Positions 26,526 to 36,047 are shown, numbered from the stretch's first letter. The stretch: DNA of 64,000 bases from Phaeobacter cretensis (GCF_047372505.1 NZ_JBKBEU010000001.1:3286001-3350000), one strand, 5' to 3'. Numbers and translations: made by a program. Notes: generated by a model not told the origin, from the sequence alone.

Positions 26526-28049
26526 TCAATTCTGCTGCTGATAATAGGCTTGGATCTGCCACCTGCGAAAGCCCCATTCGCGCCAGTTGGTGATTGCCTC
26601 CCGATCCAGATCATATTTCATCGCGCCACCGCAAACACGACGACCGGTTTCGGTTTCATAGGTATGGATAGTCGGATAGGCATCAGTGCCAAGGCTGCAG
26701 ATATACCGGGAGTCCCGTTGAACCAGTGGGTTGCTGTGGGCCAGATTGTAGTTCGCAATAACCGCGCCAAAATTCACAAAACCGCAGATATACAGCGTGC
26801 CGAGAAGCGCGGCGCAGCAACGGCGCAGCAGCCAAGCTGTCCCAAGGTTGCGGTAGATCTGCACCACCGTGAACAGCAGGCCCACAAAGACCAACGCCAT
26901 CCAAATGAAGGCAGCAAGCCGCAGATAAGTCAGCGCGTAGGCATGGACGTAATGCTGCAATCGGATTGCTGCGGTAAAAACCAGAAACATATTCTGTGCC
27001 AGCCACAGGTACACCAGCGTGCGCAAAGCGTGATTTGAGCCGACCATACTGCGCGTTACAAGTGTGAACACACCTGCCAGAAGAGCCGTCACCACCAAAG
27101 GATAAGCACCGCGGTGGGCGTACGTCGCGTATCTCCCTTCTGGTAGGGAGCTGCCGCCTGAGAGCATCCCAATGTCCATTGCCGTTTGCATTAAAAACAG
27201 CAGGTTGAACAGCACGAGCGAGTTGCGCACCGAGGCCGGGTTGATCAGAAAAGTGGCCTTGCTTTGGCCTGTCTTATGCACTGTGGGCGCATGCGTGGCG
27301 CTGCCCAGCCATCTCTCGCTGAGATTGAGGCAGGGCCACAAAAGCGCAGCCATCACGGTCCAGGTTAGAATGCGTAACCAAAAGTTCGGTTCAAAAAGAT
27401 GCTTGAGGTCTAGCGTTGTCAGGAACTCCTCCAGGACCGGATTGGCGGAGGACAGCAGCATCAGGAAAACCGTGCCCATAAGCAACGGTAGCGCCATTGC
27501 GGCAGCTTGGTGTCGGGCGCCTGATACGAAATCTGTGGCGGGCAGGGTGCAAAGGGTATCGCGCAGCAATAGTGTCGCACCAATGGTTGGCAGGCGCAGG
27601 GCGACGCGCAGCGCCAGCCGTTCATTGGCGTCCTCCCCGTAGATCACCCAGACCGCGAGGCAGATCAGTCCGCCGAGGGTAAACAGAACAGAAAGTAATC
27701 GCAGGTCTATGACCGTGAGCAAGTTACAGAGGAGAGCAAATGTGATCGCTCCCGCCCATTCTTTCTTGCTTGGCCGCCGGGGTTTCATTGCGATTATCGC
27801 AACTGAGAGCACCAGCGCAAAGACCGCCACCGAAAGGCCGACCGGCTGCTCCCAGAATAGCCAATCGGCCATCGCGACCAGCGACGCGAGAAGCACGATC
27901 GCGTGGCGTGCTCTTAAGGTGGACAGCAGTGACCCCTCTGGCGGATGGCGGCGAGGTTCCGTTTGGGTTGGCTCGTCCGTAGTTTCCAGCCACCATGAAT
28001 CCAGCAATATGCGATTGGGCACGCCACGTATTGTCAGTCCCTGCCTCAT
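26526..28049 (-). CDS. DUF4173 (DUF4153-like) multi-pass membrane protein
   Basis: 507 residues with about ten to twelve membrane helices. Family-like stretches are AHRGAYPLVVTALLAGVFTL near 300, then AAIRLQHYVHAYALTYLRLAAFIWMALVFVG near 375, and a soluble C-terminal tail with DAYPTIHTYE. CGGAMKYDLDREAITNWREWGFRRWQ lies in that tail. I recall DUF4173 proteins linked to two-component systems in alphaproteobacteria, and here it lies directly upstream of one. It may act as an accessory sensor or be an envelope protein under its control. AGGAG lies 10 bases before the start. Confidence 0.82.
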   Translation of the reverse strand: MRQGLTIRGVPNRILLDSWWLETTDEPTQTEPRRHPPEGSLLSTLRARHAIVLLASLVAMADWLFWEQPVGLSVAVFALVLSVAIIAMKPRRPSKKEWAGAITFALLCNLLTVIDLRLLSVLFTLGGLICLAVWVIYGEDANERLALRVALRLPTIGATLLLRDTLCTLPATDFVSGARHQAAAMALPLLMGTVFLMLLSSANPVLEEFLTTLDLKHLFEPNFWLRILTWTVMAALLWPCLNLSERWLGSATHAPTVHKTGQSKATFLINPASVRNSLVLFNLLFLMQTAMDIGMLSGGSSLPEGRYATYAHRGAYPLVVTALLAGVFTLVTRSMVGSNHALRTLVYLWLAQNMFLVFTAAIRLQHYVHAYALTYLRLAAFIWMALVFVGLLFTVVQIYRNLGTAWLLRRCCAALLGTLYICGFVNFGAVIANYNLAHSNPLVQRDSRYICSLGTDAYPTIHTYETETGRRVCGGAMKYDLDREAITNWREWGFRRWQIQAYYQQQN

Positions 28050-28538
28050 GTCTTTTATCTCCTGCTCTTAAGTTTCTTTGCTCGGCAGGGTGCCCGCAGC
28101 GCTAGCAGTTTTGGATTGTCGTGTTCGCAGCTTTGAGGGGGCTTTTGTGCAGAATTTGCGCAGGGATCGAAAATCAAATCCCGCTGCCTGCGATGGATGT
28201 GGATACCCCAAGACGAAGAAGGGGCGCTGCTGATGACCTTGCCAAGCCGACATCATCGCCGACATCATCATTGAGTTCCGCTGAAACGCAGGGTCCGCAT
28301 ACGGGCGGATCAGACAACCACTTTGTACCGGGTTGGTCCCGCGTCGACCGAGATGACAACAAACCGATCTCAGCACTGTCGCAGATGGGCTGGATGATCA
28401 AGATTGCAGCAGTCGCTATCTCTGTCTGGGCAGCGAAGAGTCGACTGTAAAAATCTGAAGATGTCTTCGGAGGCATGCCCAATTTGCGAAGCGCCTGCGG
28501 TTTGGCTTTGCGGGTAGGTTTGACCAAATGAACTGCAC
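28050..28538. other. Spacer of about 490 bp without a supportable gene
   Basis: Frames of about 100 codons exist on both strands but they overlap each other, lack recognisable domains and show no convincing ribosome binding site. The first 30 bp contain the Shine-Dalgarno of the DUF4173 gene. No terminator or repeat is evident. It could be decayed coding sequence. Confidence 0.5.
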
Positions 28539-29453
28539 TCAGCGTGTCTGCATACCCTGATTCAGTACAGGCGACTTTCTTAGTTGGTCCCTTGCGAAAT
28601 CCAGAAAGCTGCGCACCTTGGTGGACACCCTGCGGCCTTCATAATGCACGAGATGGATGGGGAACTGCTCCGGCTCGTGATCTTCCAGCACGGTTTGCAA
28701 CTCACCAGAAATCAGTTCAGGGCCAACTTGATAGGACAGCGCGCGGGTCAGGCCCCAACCGGATCGCGCAAGGCTCGTTGCGGCGGCAACGCTTGATACA
28801 ATCAAGCGTGGGGTGATCTTGACAGCCCTGTCGCGATTTGCGCCGAACCGCCATTCATCAATTCTGGTCAGGGTCGAGGCTGATACGATCTTATGCTCCG
28901 CCAAATCCGCAGGGGTCTGCGGCACACCATGTTCTGCAAAATATTCCGGTGCGCCGCAGACAACTTGCCGGACGTGCCCTACTTTGACTGCTGTCAGCCC
29001 GGATGTTGTGAGTTGCCCAATCCGCACACCGATGTCGAGCCCCTCTTCGACAAGATTCACGACGCGGTCTACCATCATGATATTGGCTGTCACATCCGGA
29101 TGGACATCCAAATATGCTGCCACAACAGGGGCGACGTGAATTCGACCAAATTCCACGGGCGAGGTTAATCGCAGCATGCCTTTGGGGCGACCTATCGCAC
29201 CAGATACCGTATCGTTTGCGCTTTCAAGATCCTCGAGAATGCCACGCACGTCTTCCAGATAAGTTCGGCCGATATCCGTCAGGCGTACTGCTCTTGTAGT
29301 GCGTGCAAAGAGCCGCGTGCCAAGCCGTTCTTCCAACTCGTTGACCCCGCGGGTCGCGGATGGAGCGCTGATCCCCAAAGCACGGGCACCGGCTGCAAAA
29401 CTCTCGGCTTCGGCTACGGCAACGAAGACCTTAAGCGATTGAAGACTGTCCAT
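28539..29453 (-). CDS. LysR family transcriptional regulator
   Basis: 304 residues. The winged HTH (1-60) carries AVAEAESFAAGARALGISAP, then SATRGVNELEERLGTRLFAR. The effector domain begins GMLRLTSPVEFGRIHVAPVV, and the C-terminal part reads FPIHLVHYEGRRVSTKVRSFLDF, the signature of the DmlR/AaeR-like subgroup. ATG at 29453, two codons after a GTG. It is divergent from a DUF1348-GST-flavoenzyme gene set with palindromes in the gap, so those genes are its likely targets. Confidence 0.93.
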   Translation of the reverse strand: MDSLQSLKVFVAVAEAESFAAGARALGISAPSATRGVNELEERLGTRLFARTTRAVRLTDIGRTYLEDVRGILEDLESANDTVSGAIGRPKGMLRLTSPVEFGRIHVAPVVAAYLDVHPDVTANIMMVDRVVNLVEEGLDIGVRIGQLTTSGLTAVKVGHVRQVVCGAPEYFAEHGVPQTPADLAEHKIVSASTLTRIDEWRFGANRDRAVKITPRLIVSSVAAATSLARSGWGLTRALSYQVGPELISGELQTVLEDHEPEQFPIHLVHYEGRRVSTKVRSFLDFARDQLRKSPVLNQGMQTR

Positions 29454-29472
29454 GTGCACATCCCATTACTAT

Positions 29473-29513
29473 CAATAATTGAAATAATAACTTTCAAATT
29501 TCCAGGATTATTG
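29473..29513. promoter_or_regulatory. Nested palindromes between LysR gene and its likely targets
   Basis: TTGAAATAATAACTTTCAA (29479-29497) is a perfect 6-bp inverted repeat with a 7-nt spacer (TTGA-N11-TCAA). It sits inside CAATAAT (29473-29479) and ATTATTG (29507-29513). These are good candidate sites for the LysR protein. Confidence 0.6.
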
Positions 29514-29590
29514 CCGATTTTGACTTTCTATACAACGGCTCTTACCGCCCCCTGCAGCCCAGGGCTTGCGCAGAAGGAAAGCCGTCCAAC

Positions 29591-30067
29591 ATGACAACCG
29601 AAGCCCCGCGACACCCGTTGCCACCGTTCACCGAAGATACCGCTCGTGAGAAGATACGCCTCGCCGAAGATGGCTGGAACGGTCGCGACCCGGCCCGGGT
29701 CGCGATGGCCTATACGCCAGACAGCCATTGGCGCAACCGGACCGAGTTCCCAAAGGGACGCGCAGAGATCGAGCAATTCCTCAGCCGCAAATGGAACAAG
29801 GAACACGACTACCGCCTGATCAAAGAACTTTGGGCATATTCGGGCAACCGCATCGCTGTGCGTTATGCCTATGAATACCGGGATGACAGCGGCAATTGGT
29901 TTCGCGCCTACGGTAACGAAAACTGGGAATTCGATGAAAAGGGTTACATGGCGCATCGCCAGGCCTCGATCAACGAGCAATCCATTCGCCCTGATGAGCG
30001 CAAGTTTCATTGGCCCCTCGGGCCCCGCCCAAATGCGCATCCGGGTCTGAGCGACCTTGGTCTCTAA
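29591..30067 (+). CDS. DUF1348 family protein (NTF2-like fold)
   Basis: 158 residues. The sequence shows NTF2-like features and the strongly conserved DUF1348 stretches AEDGWNGRDPARVAMAYTPD, then WRNRTEFPKGRAEIEQFLSR and NRIAVRYAYEYRDDSGNWFR, with a C-terminal EKGYMAHRQASIND-like ASINEQSI. Function is not established. It opens a three-gene plus-strand set with a GST and an FMN/FAD fusion, divergent from LysR, which suggests handling of a reactive or xenobiotic compound. Confidence 0.88.
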   Translation: MTTEAPRHPLPPFTEDTAREKIRLAEDGWNGRDPARVAMAYTPDSHWRNRTEFPKGRAEIEQFLSRKWNKEHDYRLIKELWAYSGNRIAVRYAYEYRDDSGNWFRAYGNENWEFDEKGYMAHRQASINEQSIRPDERKFHWPLGPRPNAHPGLSDLGL

Positions 30068-30094
30068 CTCCATTCTCACTCAAAGGACAAAACT

Positions 30095-30721
30095 ATGGCA
30101 ACTCCCGTCAAACTCTACCGCAGCCCGAAGTCCGGCCATTGTCACCGCGTCGAATTGATGTTGGCCTTTCTGGATCTACCCTACGAGACTATTGATCTGG
30201 ATATGGCTAGCGGTGCCCACAAGTCACCGGAATATTTGAAAATCAACCCCTTTGGTCTGGTGCCAGCGATTGATGATGGCGGTTACATCTTGGCCGACAG
30301 CAATGCGATCCTGGTCTATCTCGTGCAGACCTACGCACAGGGGTCTGACTGGATGCCAACGGCTCCCAAAGAGGCTGCCGATGTGCAGCGTTGGCTGACA
30401 GTAGCAGCTGATAATATCTACTCCGGCCCCTGTGTAGCCCGGTTGGTAAAGCTCTTCGGCGCGGGCTACGACCACAGTGCAGCAGTTGCCAAAGCGCATG
30501 ATCTTTTCGCATTGATGGATACGCACCTGGCTGGCCGCGATTGGCTGGCAACCGGTTCGATAACAATCGCTGACGTCGCCGGTTACAGTTATATCGCCCA
30601 TGCACCCGAAGGCGGTGTTGATCTGAAGCCCTACCCAAATCTTCGCGCTTGGCTAACCCGTATCGAGGCACAGCCAAATTTTGTTGGCATGGTCTCGTCC
30701 CCGATCCCTGAAATGGCCTGA
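30095..30721 (+). CDS. Glutathione S-transferase family protein
   Basis: 208 residues. The N-terminal thioredoxin-like domain (1-80) has VKLYRSPKSGHCHRVELMLA with a catalytic-type Ser/His position near 11-15, then the cis-proline region INPFGLVPAIDDGG and ADSNAILVYL for glutathione binding. The C-terminal helical domain (about 90-205) contains SITIADVAGYSYI, the N-capping motif. A probable detoxification enzyme, 27 bp after the DUF1348 gene and 73 bp before the flavoenzyme fusion gene. Confidence 0.9.
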   Translation: MATPVKLYRSPKSGHCHRVELMLAFLDLPYETIDLDMASGAHKSPEYLKINPFGLVPAIDDGGYILADSNAILVYLVQTYAQGSDWMPTAPKEAADVQRWLTVAADNIYSGPCVARLVKLFGAGYDHSAAVAKAHDLFALMDTHLAGRDWLATGSITIADVAGYSYIAHAPEGGVDLKPYPNLRAWLTRIEAQPNFVGMVSSPIPEMA

Positions 30722-30794
30722 GAACAGCCCCGTGCTGGGGGCCAGATTCATCTCCGGCACGGTCTTCTTTTCTCTGCGCCAAAGGATCATCAAC

Positions 30795-32432
30795 ATGAGT
30801 ACACAGGACAGAGTAAACCCGTTTCACGACGGTGAATTGCAGGCCCAGATTCGGGCCGGAGTAGGTGATGTGGCCACATGGGCGGGCGGATTTATTCGTG
30901 ATTTCCTGCCAGATCAGCACCGTACGTTTCACACATCGCTACCATTTCTTGTTGTTTCCGGGGCCGATACGTCCGGGCGGACCTGGGTCACGATGGTTGA
31001 TGGGGCAGAGGGGTTTGTGACTTCACCTGATCCTCAGACCGTAACACTGGATACCGACATTGATGCTACTGACCCTCTATTCCAGGCGTTTCAAACCGGC
31101 ACCGATATAGGCGTTTTGGGGATTGAGCTTGCTTCCAGACGTCGCAATCGTTTCAGCGGAAGGATAAGGGCCGGGGCGAATGGCTATACAATCGACATTT
31201 ACCAGACCTTTGGAAACTGTCCGCAGTATATCCACGAACGCACTTGGACTCGTGCGGCAAAGAACGCTGTTGTTAATGCACAATACAGTGACGCGCTGAC
31301 AAATGCGCAGATCGCTTTGATCACCGCCTCGGACACGATGTTTGTCGGTTCGGGTCATAACGGGCGTCCCGGTGCCGCCTCAAACGGTTTTGACGCCTCG
31401 CATCGCGGTGGTGCACCGGGCTTTGTGCATATTTTGGATGGCACCCATCTGCAAATTCCGGATTATGCGGGAAACAATTTTTTCAACACCATTGGCAATC
31501 TCGTCTCAAACCCGCGCATTGGCTTGATGTTTGTCGATTTTGACACCGGCGGGCTGCTGCATGTGTCTGGGCGTACCACGATCGATTGGGACCCCAAAGG
31601 CTTCCATGACCCTGACGCGTTGCGCGTAATCAACGTCGAGATTGACGCCGTGCTAGAACGTTCCGGGGCTGTGGGTTTGCGGTGGGCCAAACAGGATCAC
31701 CTGGCCCGCCATCTGAAATTGGTGCGACGCGAAACAGAATCCGACAGCATTACGTCATTTTATTTTGAACCTTGCGATGGCCGCCCACTGCAGACATTCG
31801 AAGCCGGCCAACACCTCCCTATTGAGGTGCAGATCCCCAAACAGACGACGCCCATAAAACGCAACTATTCACTGTCAGGGTCACCCAAGGGCAAAAGACA
31901 ATACCGCATCAGTGTCAAACGCGAAGACAAGGGGGTGGTTTCACGATTTTTGCATGACATTTTGCGCCCCGGCAACGTGATCAAAGCGCGAAACCCCTCA
32001 GGCGGATTTGTAATCCCCTGCTACGATTGTCCGCTCGTTCTGGTCAGTGCTGGCGTCGGGCTGACGCCGATGATCTCGGCCTTGCATGCCAGTGCACAGC
32101 AGCAAGATCGTATCGTCTGGTTTGTCCACGGCGCACGCAGCGGCGCGGACCACGCATTCCGCGGCGAAGTGGATCAACTGGTGGCGGGCAATGAAAATTT
32201 GCACTGCCGCACCTACTATAGCGAACCTGGATTGGACGATGTTCTGGGCCTTGACTATAGCGGCGAAGGGCGGGTTACAGCGAAACGCTTGTTCGAGCTT
32301 AACGCTGGCCCGGCTGCCCAATATATGCTGTGTGGCCCGGCTGCCTTTTTGGCAGACATTTGCGGAGAGCTGGAGGCCGGAGGTGTACCCGCGGATCACA
32401 TCCATTTTGAGACGTTTGGCCCGACCGGCTAG
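30795..32432 (+). CDS. Fusion of a PNPOx-like FMN domain and a ferredoxin-reductase-type FAD/NAD domain, without C-terminal 2Fe-2S domain
   Basis: 545 residues from ATG 30795 (AAAGGA, spacing 8). Residues 1-300 are pyridoxamine-5'-phosphate-oxidase-like: FLVVSGADTSGRTWVTMVDG, then ASDTMFVGSGHNGRPGAASN and NPRIGLMFVDF. Residues about 305-545 are a ferredoxin-NADP-reductase module with KRNYSLSGSP for FAD, LVSAGVGLTPMISAL for NAD(P) and YMLCGPAAFL. It stops at FETFGPTG, just where a plant-type ferredoxin domain follows in longer homologues. Either this subtype lacks it or the gene is shortened. Probably an electron-transfer or oxidoreductase enzyme acting with the GST. Confidence 0.86.
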   Translation: MSTQDRVNPFHDGELQAQIRAGVGDVATWAGGFIRDFLPDQHRTFHTSLPFLVVSGADTSGRTWVTMVDGAEGFVTSPDPQTVTLDTDIDATDPLFQAFQTGTDIGVLGIELASRRRNRFSGRIRAGANGYTIDIYQTFGNCPQYIHERTWTRAAKNAVVNAQYSDALTNAQIALITASDTMFVGSGHNGRPGAASNGFDASHRGGAPGFVHILDGTHLQIPDYAGNNFFNTIGNLVSNPRIGLMFVDFDTGGLLHVSGRTTIDWDPKGFHDPDALRVINVEIDAVLERSGAVGLRWAKQDHLARHLKLVRRETESDSITSFYFEPCDGRPLQTFEAGQHLPIEVQIPKQTTPIKRNYSLSGSPKGKRQYRISVKREDKGVVSRFLHDILRPGNVIKARNPSGGFVIPCYDCPLVLVSAGVGLTPMISALHASAQQQDRIVWFVHGARSGADHAFRGEVDQLVAGNENLHCRTYYSEPGLDDVLGLDYSGEGRVTAKRLFELNAGPAAQYMLCGPAAFLADICGELEAGGVPADHIHFETFGPTG

Positions 32433-32529
32433 GAGCACTTTGGCAGGTATGACACTCCGAAGTCATTGAACTTGTGCTTCTTTTCGGGTGTATCTTCTTT
32501 TGCGTCGGCTACTTGATAGCCGGTCTTAT

Positions 32530-34509
32530 TCAGGCTGCGGGCTGATTTAATGCTTGTTCATCCTGCTGCGCGTTTGGCAGAATAATTCTGAAACACGCGC
32601 CGTCACCTTCATTCGTTGCGGAGATAGTTCCGGACATGTCGCGGATCGTGCCGAAACTGATCGACAGCCCCAATCCGGTGCCTTTGCCGGGATCTTTCGT
32701 GGTGAAGAAAGGTTCAAACAGTTTGTCTAGTACGTCTTCGGGAATGCCGCCGCCGGTGTCCCGCATTTCGATCACGTGACCAAGGTCAGTGGCGAATTCA
32801 GCGGTGAGAGATATCTGCCCTTTGGGTGCGTCGCTCGCCTCGATGGCATCACGGGCATTGCTGACAAGGTTGAGCAAGACCTGCTCAAAGATGACCTTTT
32901 CTCCCAGTACGATTCCCGCCTCATCCGGCACCGCAAGTTTGAGCGAAATATCCAGCGTATGAAGCTGTGCTCTGGCAAGCGTTGACATCTCGTGCAGACT
33001 GTCACGCAGATCGAAGGGCGCACTGACTCCATCGGCTTTGCGTCCAAAGATCCGCATGTGATTGATGATCTGAGAGGCGCGTTCGGTCTGCTCCCCGACG
33101 CGGACCAGTTTTCCACGCAGGTACTCCAGGTCGGCTTTGCCCTTGTCGATACGTTTCACGCAGGTATTTGAAGCCATGCGGATTACGCCCAACGGCTGGT
33201 TCAGTTCATGCGCGACACCGGTGGCCATTTCCCCAAGGGTCGCCAGTTTGGATGCATGAATTAGCTGTTGTTCAGATTGGCGCAGGTCGGTGATGTCCTT
33301 CGCAGAAAGCACGGTTCCGATCCCGTCCACATGCGATTGAACGGTCAGTAAAATACGGTCGGGCGCACGGCGGATCTCTCTTGGCATGCCATGAACACGC
33401 AAGAGTTGCTCTTCGATCCAAGCGTCGCGATCCTCCACACCCAGGAATGCAGCCTGTTCAAAACCCGCGTTGAGGAAGTCGCGCAGTGTGAAGTGCTCGG
33501 GTAGCGCCTCCAGTATATTCTGATTGAAGGCGCGGAACGCGGCATTGAGGAACATCACCTGTCCGTCAATTCCAAATATGGCTACTTGTTCTTCGACCTG
33601 ATCAAACGCAGAGATCAGGCGCTGTTGTTCGACCCGAGCGATTTCAACAGCTTGCATGGCGTTTTGGAACACAACCGTGGCACGCGCCATGTCGCCGATT
33701 TCATCCGGCCGATCAGTATCCGGCACATCGATCATGCTACGTTTTTGCGAGATGTCTCGCAAACACCCCACAAGAACCTCGACACGGGCGCGTTTGGCCA
33801 AGAGTTCATCCTGTTGATTTTGTAGAGTACGACGGTCGCTGGATAAGGTTTGCGCCATGTAGTTGAAACACTTCGCCGTATCGGCAAGCTCATCACGACC
33901 CTTCACGTCAATCTGACTGTCGAGATTGCCGCCGGCGATTGCAAGCGCGCCCAAGCGCAGCCCCTGCAATTGTCGGGTGAGCATTGTGCCGAGCGCGAAG
34001 CCAAAGATCGCAACCAACGACATGCCGATCAACGCAATAACCACGTTCCAGTAAAGGGCCTGTGCGATTTCTCTTTCGACAGCAAGTGTGGAAAGCCCCA
34101 GTTCAATGGAACCGAATTCAGTCCCTTCCACCGTGACCGGTAGATCGATATCGATCACATGGTCGCTGCGAGCCTCGTCAAAGTTAGAGTCCTTGACAAA
34201 GGGCGCTGCGAGGGCGGCTTTGGCTCCCCCCTGCGACAAGACAATACCTGCCGGGTTTTTGACACGCAGATATGTGAGTTCATTGCTGGAGACAGCGGTT
34301 TCGATCGTCGCATCCAGCGTGGCCAGATCCGTAGCGATTACCGCATCGGCAACGGTGTTGGAAAAGACACGGGCCGTGGACTCTGCTCTTTGATACAATT
34401 GCGTCGTGGCAGAGCCGCCTAGGGCAAACTGGTTGATGGCAATTAGAAATGCCATCACCGTCAGTTCAATCAGTGCGATCCCAAGAACCGTTTTTAGCCG
34501 GAAGGACAT
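32530..34509 (-). CDS. PAS-containing sensor histidine kinase
   Basis: 659 residues. Membrane helices at about 7-27 and 154-176 flank a periplasmic domain of about 125 residues. HAMP spans about 177-230, a coiled-coil stretch about 225-300, and a PAS domain about 300-410 (QVAIFGIDGQVMFLNAAFRAF). HisKA has His434 in GVAHELNQPLG, and the ATPase has Asn551, DTGGGIP and GTGLGLSIS. HELNQPLG-type kinases often act with PhnD-like binding proteins. It overlaps the PhnD-like gene by 16 bp, so that protein may be its ligand-binding partner. No DNA-binding regulator follows. Confidence 0.93.
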   Translation of the reverse strand: MSFRLKTVLGIALIELTVMAFLIAINQFALGGSATTQLYQRAESTARVFSNTVADAVIATDLATLDATIETAVSSNELTYLRVKNPAGIVLSQGGAKAALAAPFVKDSNFDEARSDHVIDIDLPVTVEGTEFGSIELGLSTLAVEREIAQALYWNVVIALIGMSLVAIFGFALGTMLTRQLQGLRLGALAIAGGNLDSQIDVKGRDELADTAKCFNYMAQTLSSDRRTLQNQQDELLAKRARVEVLVGCLRDISQKRSMIDVPDTDRPDEIGDMARATVVFQNAMQAVEIARVEQQRLISAFDQVEEQVAIFGIDGQVMFLNAAFRAFNQNILEALPEHFTLRDFLNAGFEQAAFLGVEDRDAWIEEQLLRVHGMPREIRRAPDRILLTVQSHVDGIGTVLSAKDITDLRQSEQQLIHASKLATLGEMATGVAHELNQPLGVIRMASNTCVKRIDKGKADLEYLRGKLVRVGEQTERASQIINHMRIFGRKADGVSAPFDLRDSLHEMSTLARAQLHTLDISLKLAVPDEAGIVLGEKVIFEQVLLNLVSNARDAIEASDAPKGQISLTAEFATDLGHVIEMRDTGGGIPEDVLDKLFEPFFTTKDPGKGTGLGLSISFGTIRDMSGTISATNEGDGACFRIILPNAQQDEQALNQPAA

Positions 34510-35354
34510 TCAATATCTCCCTTGTGCGTGATGCCTGTTTCGTCTCTGGCCATGCCTAATGCCCGGACATCGTCCCAATCAGAATCCTCTGCTGAGACAA
34601 ACCCCTTCATGCCGATGCCCTGCACCAGATCTGGGGCCGAGGTCACCATGCCCAGCAGGGCTGTTTGAACGCCCGTTGCGAATACAGGATCAACGCCTTC
34701 ATGTACTGCGACTGCATGTGGGGTGAAACCATCCGTTTCGAAAATAATCTGCAATTGGGCACGAACGTCGGGATCCAATGCGTTCCAAGTCCGCGTCACG
34801 CCGCCACCCGCAGGCATCAATCCAGCCGCCACAGCCCGGTAGACGCTGTCATGAGATTTGACGTAGGACGGCTCAAAGCTGACATCGGCCTGCCGCAGGG
34901 ATGCGCGGTTCAGGATGCTTGCCCCAAATGCGCCTGGCGACGGAAAAGCGATGACTTGCCCGTCAAGGCTAGAGATTTCGGTAATATCAGCGTCAGCTCT
35001 TGCGACCATCACACCTCGCAGCCGCTTACCCTGCTGATGGGCAAGGGCACGGTAGGCGGCCTCTTGCGAAAAAATGGTGTAGTGCATTGGGTTCATATAG
35101 GCGAAATCAAAAGCCCCGGCGGCGAGGCAGGCCTCAAAAGTCGGGATATCTTTCGCTGTCCGGAACCGAAACGTTGCACCGGTCTGGCGGCCAAGTTCAT
35201 TCAGAAAAGGCCCCCACATCCGGGCAAGGCGGCTGGCGGACTGTTGCGGTACAATACCGAAAGTCACCTCAGGTCCATCGCTGGCTGCCCCGGCTGATAT
35301 TGGAGCGGTGAACGCCAGGCAAAGGGCTGCCATACATGCATGTAATTTTTTCAT
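34494..35354 (-). CDS. PhnD-like periplasmic substrate-binding protein
   Basis: 286 residues with a signal peptide (1-23, ending AGAAS). The binding-protein core reads VTFGIVPQQSASRLARMWGP, FDFAYMNPMHY, DGQVIAFPSPGAFGASILNR and HDSVYRAVAAGLMPAGGGVTRTW. This matches the phosphate/phosphite/phosphonate binding family (PhnD/PtxB). No ABC permease or ATPase gene is near; instead it lies between a receiver gene (4-bp overlap) and a histidine kinase gene (16-bp overlap). A role as sensor accessory rather than transporter component is therefore likely. AGGAG lies 7 bases before the ATG. Confidence 0.88.
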   Translation of the reverse strand: MKKLHACMAALCLAFTAPISAGAASDGPEVTFGIVPQQSASRLARMWGPFLNELGRQTGATFRFRTAKDIPTFEACLAAGAFDFAYMNPMHYTIFSQEAAYRALAHQQGKRLRGVMVARADADITEISSLDGQVIAFPSPGAFGASILNRASLRQADVSFEPSYVKSHDSVYRAVAAGLMPAGGGVTRTWNALDPDVRAQLQIIFETDGFTPHAVAVHEGVDPVFATGVQTALLGMVTSAPDLVQGIGMKGFVSAEDSDWDDVRALGMARDETGITHKGDIECPSG

Positions 35355-35884
35355 GCGGCATCTCCTCTCGATGCCTGAACGTTGGCGTCATGTACTTCTT
35401 GGGTAATGCGCTGCACTTTCTTGAGCAGGTCTTCACCGTTTACGGTGCGACCCGGAGTTGGTGCTGCCGTTTTTGCAGTTTCTGCGCCCGCGCGCACAGC
35501 TGCAATCAACTGATCCGGATCCAGCGGTTTGGAGAGAAAGTCGACGGCGCTTGTCTGCCGTGTCGGCTTGAACGCCGATGGATCTCCACTTAAGACCACA
35601 AAGCTCAACTCGCGTTCGGGGAACCGAGCCTCGGCGCGGGACATCAGCTGAAACCCATTAGATGTGTCGCCCGATGGGTCAACAAAATGGACGTCGGTTA
35701 CAACCACACCGATATGCGGGTACCACTCCAGAACCTCAAGTGCCATGTCGACACTATCAGCAATGATGGCATTCCAGCCCTCAAAATCCACGATGTCCTG
35801 CAGCTCTTCCAATGCATCCCGGTCGTCATCAACAACAAGAACGGTCAGGGTAGGTTCGGCTTCGTTTTGGGTAATCATTGTCAT
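35351..35884 (-). CDS. Receiver-domain response regulator with short C-terminal tail
   Basis: 177 residues. The receiver (about 12-135) has acidic VDDDRD, phospho-acceptor Asp64 (VVTDVHFVDP), Ser in FVVLSGDPS and Lys in FLSKPLDPDQL. The last 40 residues (TPGRTVNGEDLLKKVQRITQ) form a tail without a DNA-binding fold. ATG 35884 is chosen because GGAG sits 6 bases upstream; an ATG four codons earlier has no such site. It is first in a coupled unit with the PhnD-like protein and PAS kinase. Confidence 0.88.
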   Translation of the reverse strand: MTMITQNEAEPTLTVLVVDDDRDALEELQDIVDFEGWNAIIADSVDMALEVLEWYPHIGVVVTDVHFVDPSGDTSNGFQLMSRAEARFPERELSFVVLSGDPSAFKPTRQTSAVDFLSKPLDPDQLIAAVRAGAETAKTAAPTPGRTVNGEDLLKKVQRITQEVHDANVQASRGDAA

Positions 35885-36047
35885 CTTTAACTCCATCCTA
35901 AGTGAATGTCACAATCTCACCTTGAGCTGAGTATGCCATTGCACACAATGGTTTTCTTACTTTATATCCCTATGAATTTATTTGCTTTATCCCTACGTAT
36001 AGACGTCCTGATCCTATGGACCGAAGAGGATACTAGTGAGCGCTAGC

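Noticed and set aside
28068..28527. Frames of 90-117 codons on both strands
   Set aside because: Mutually overlapping, no domain, no good ribosome binding site; a transposase remnant was considered but no DDE or IS motif was found.
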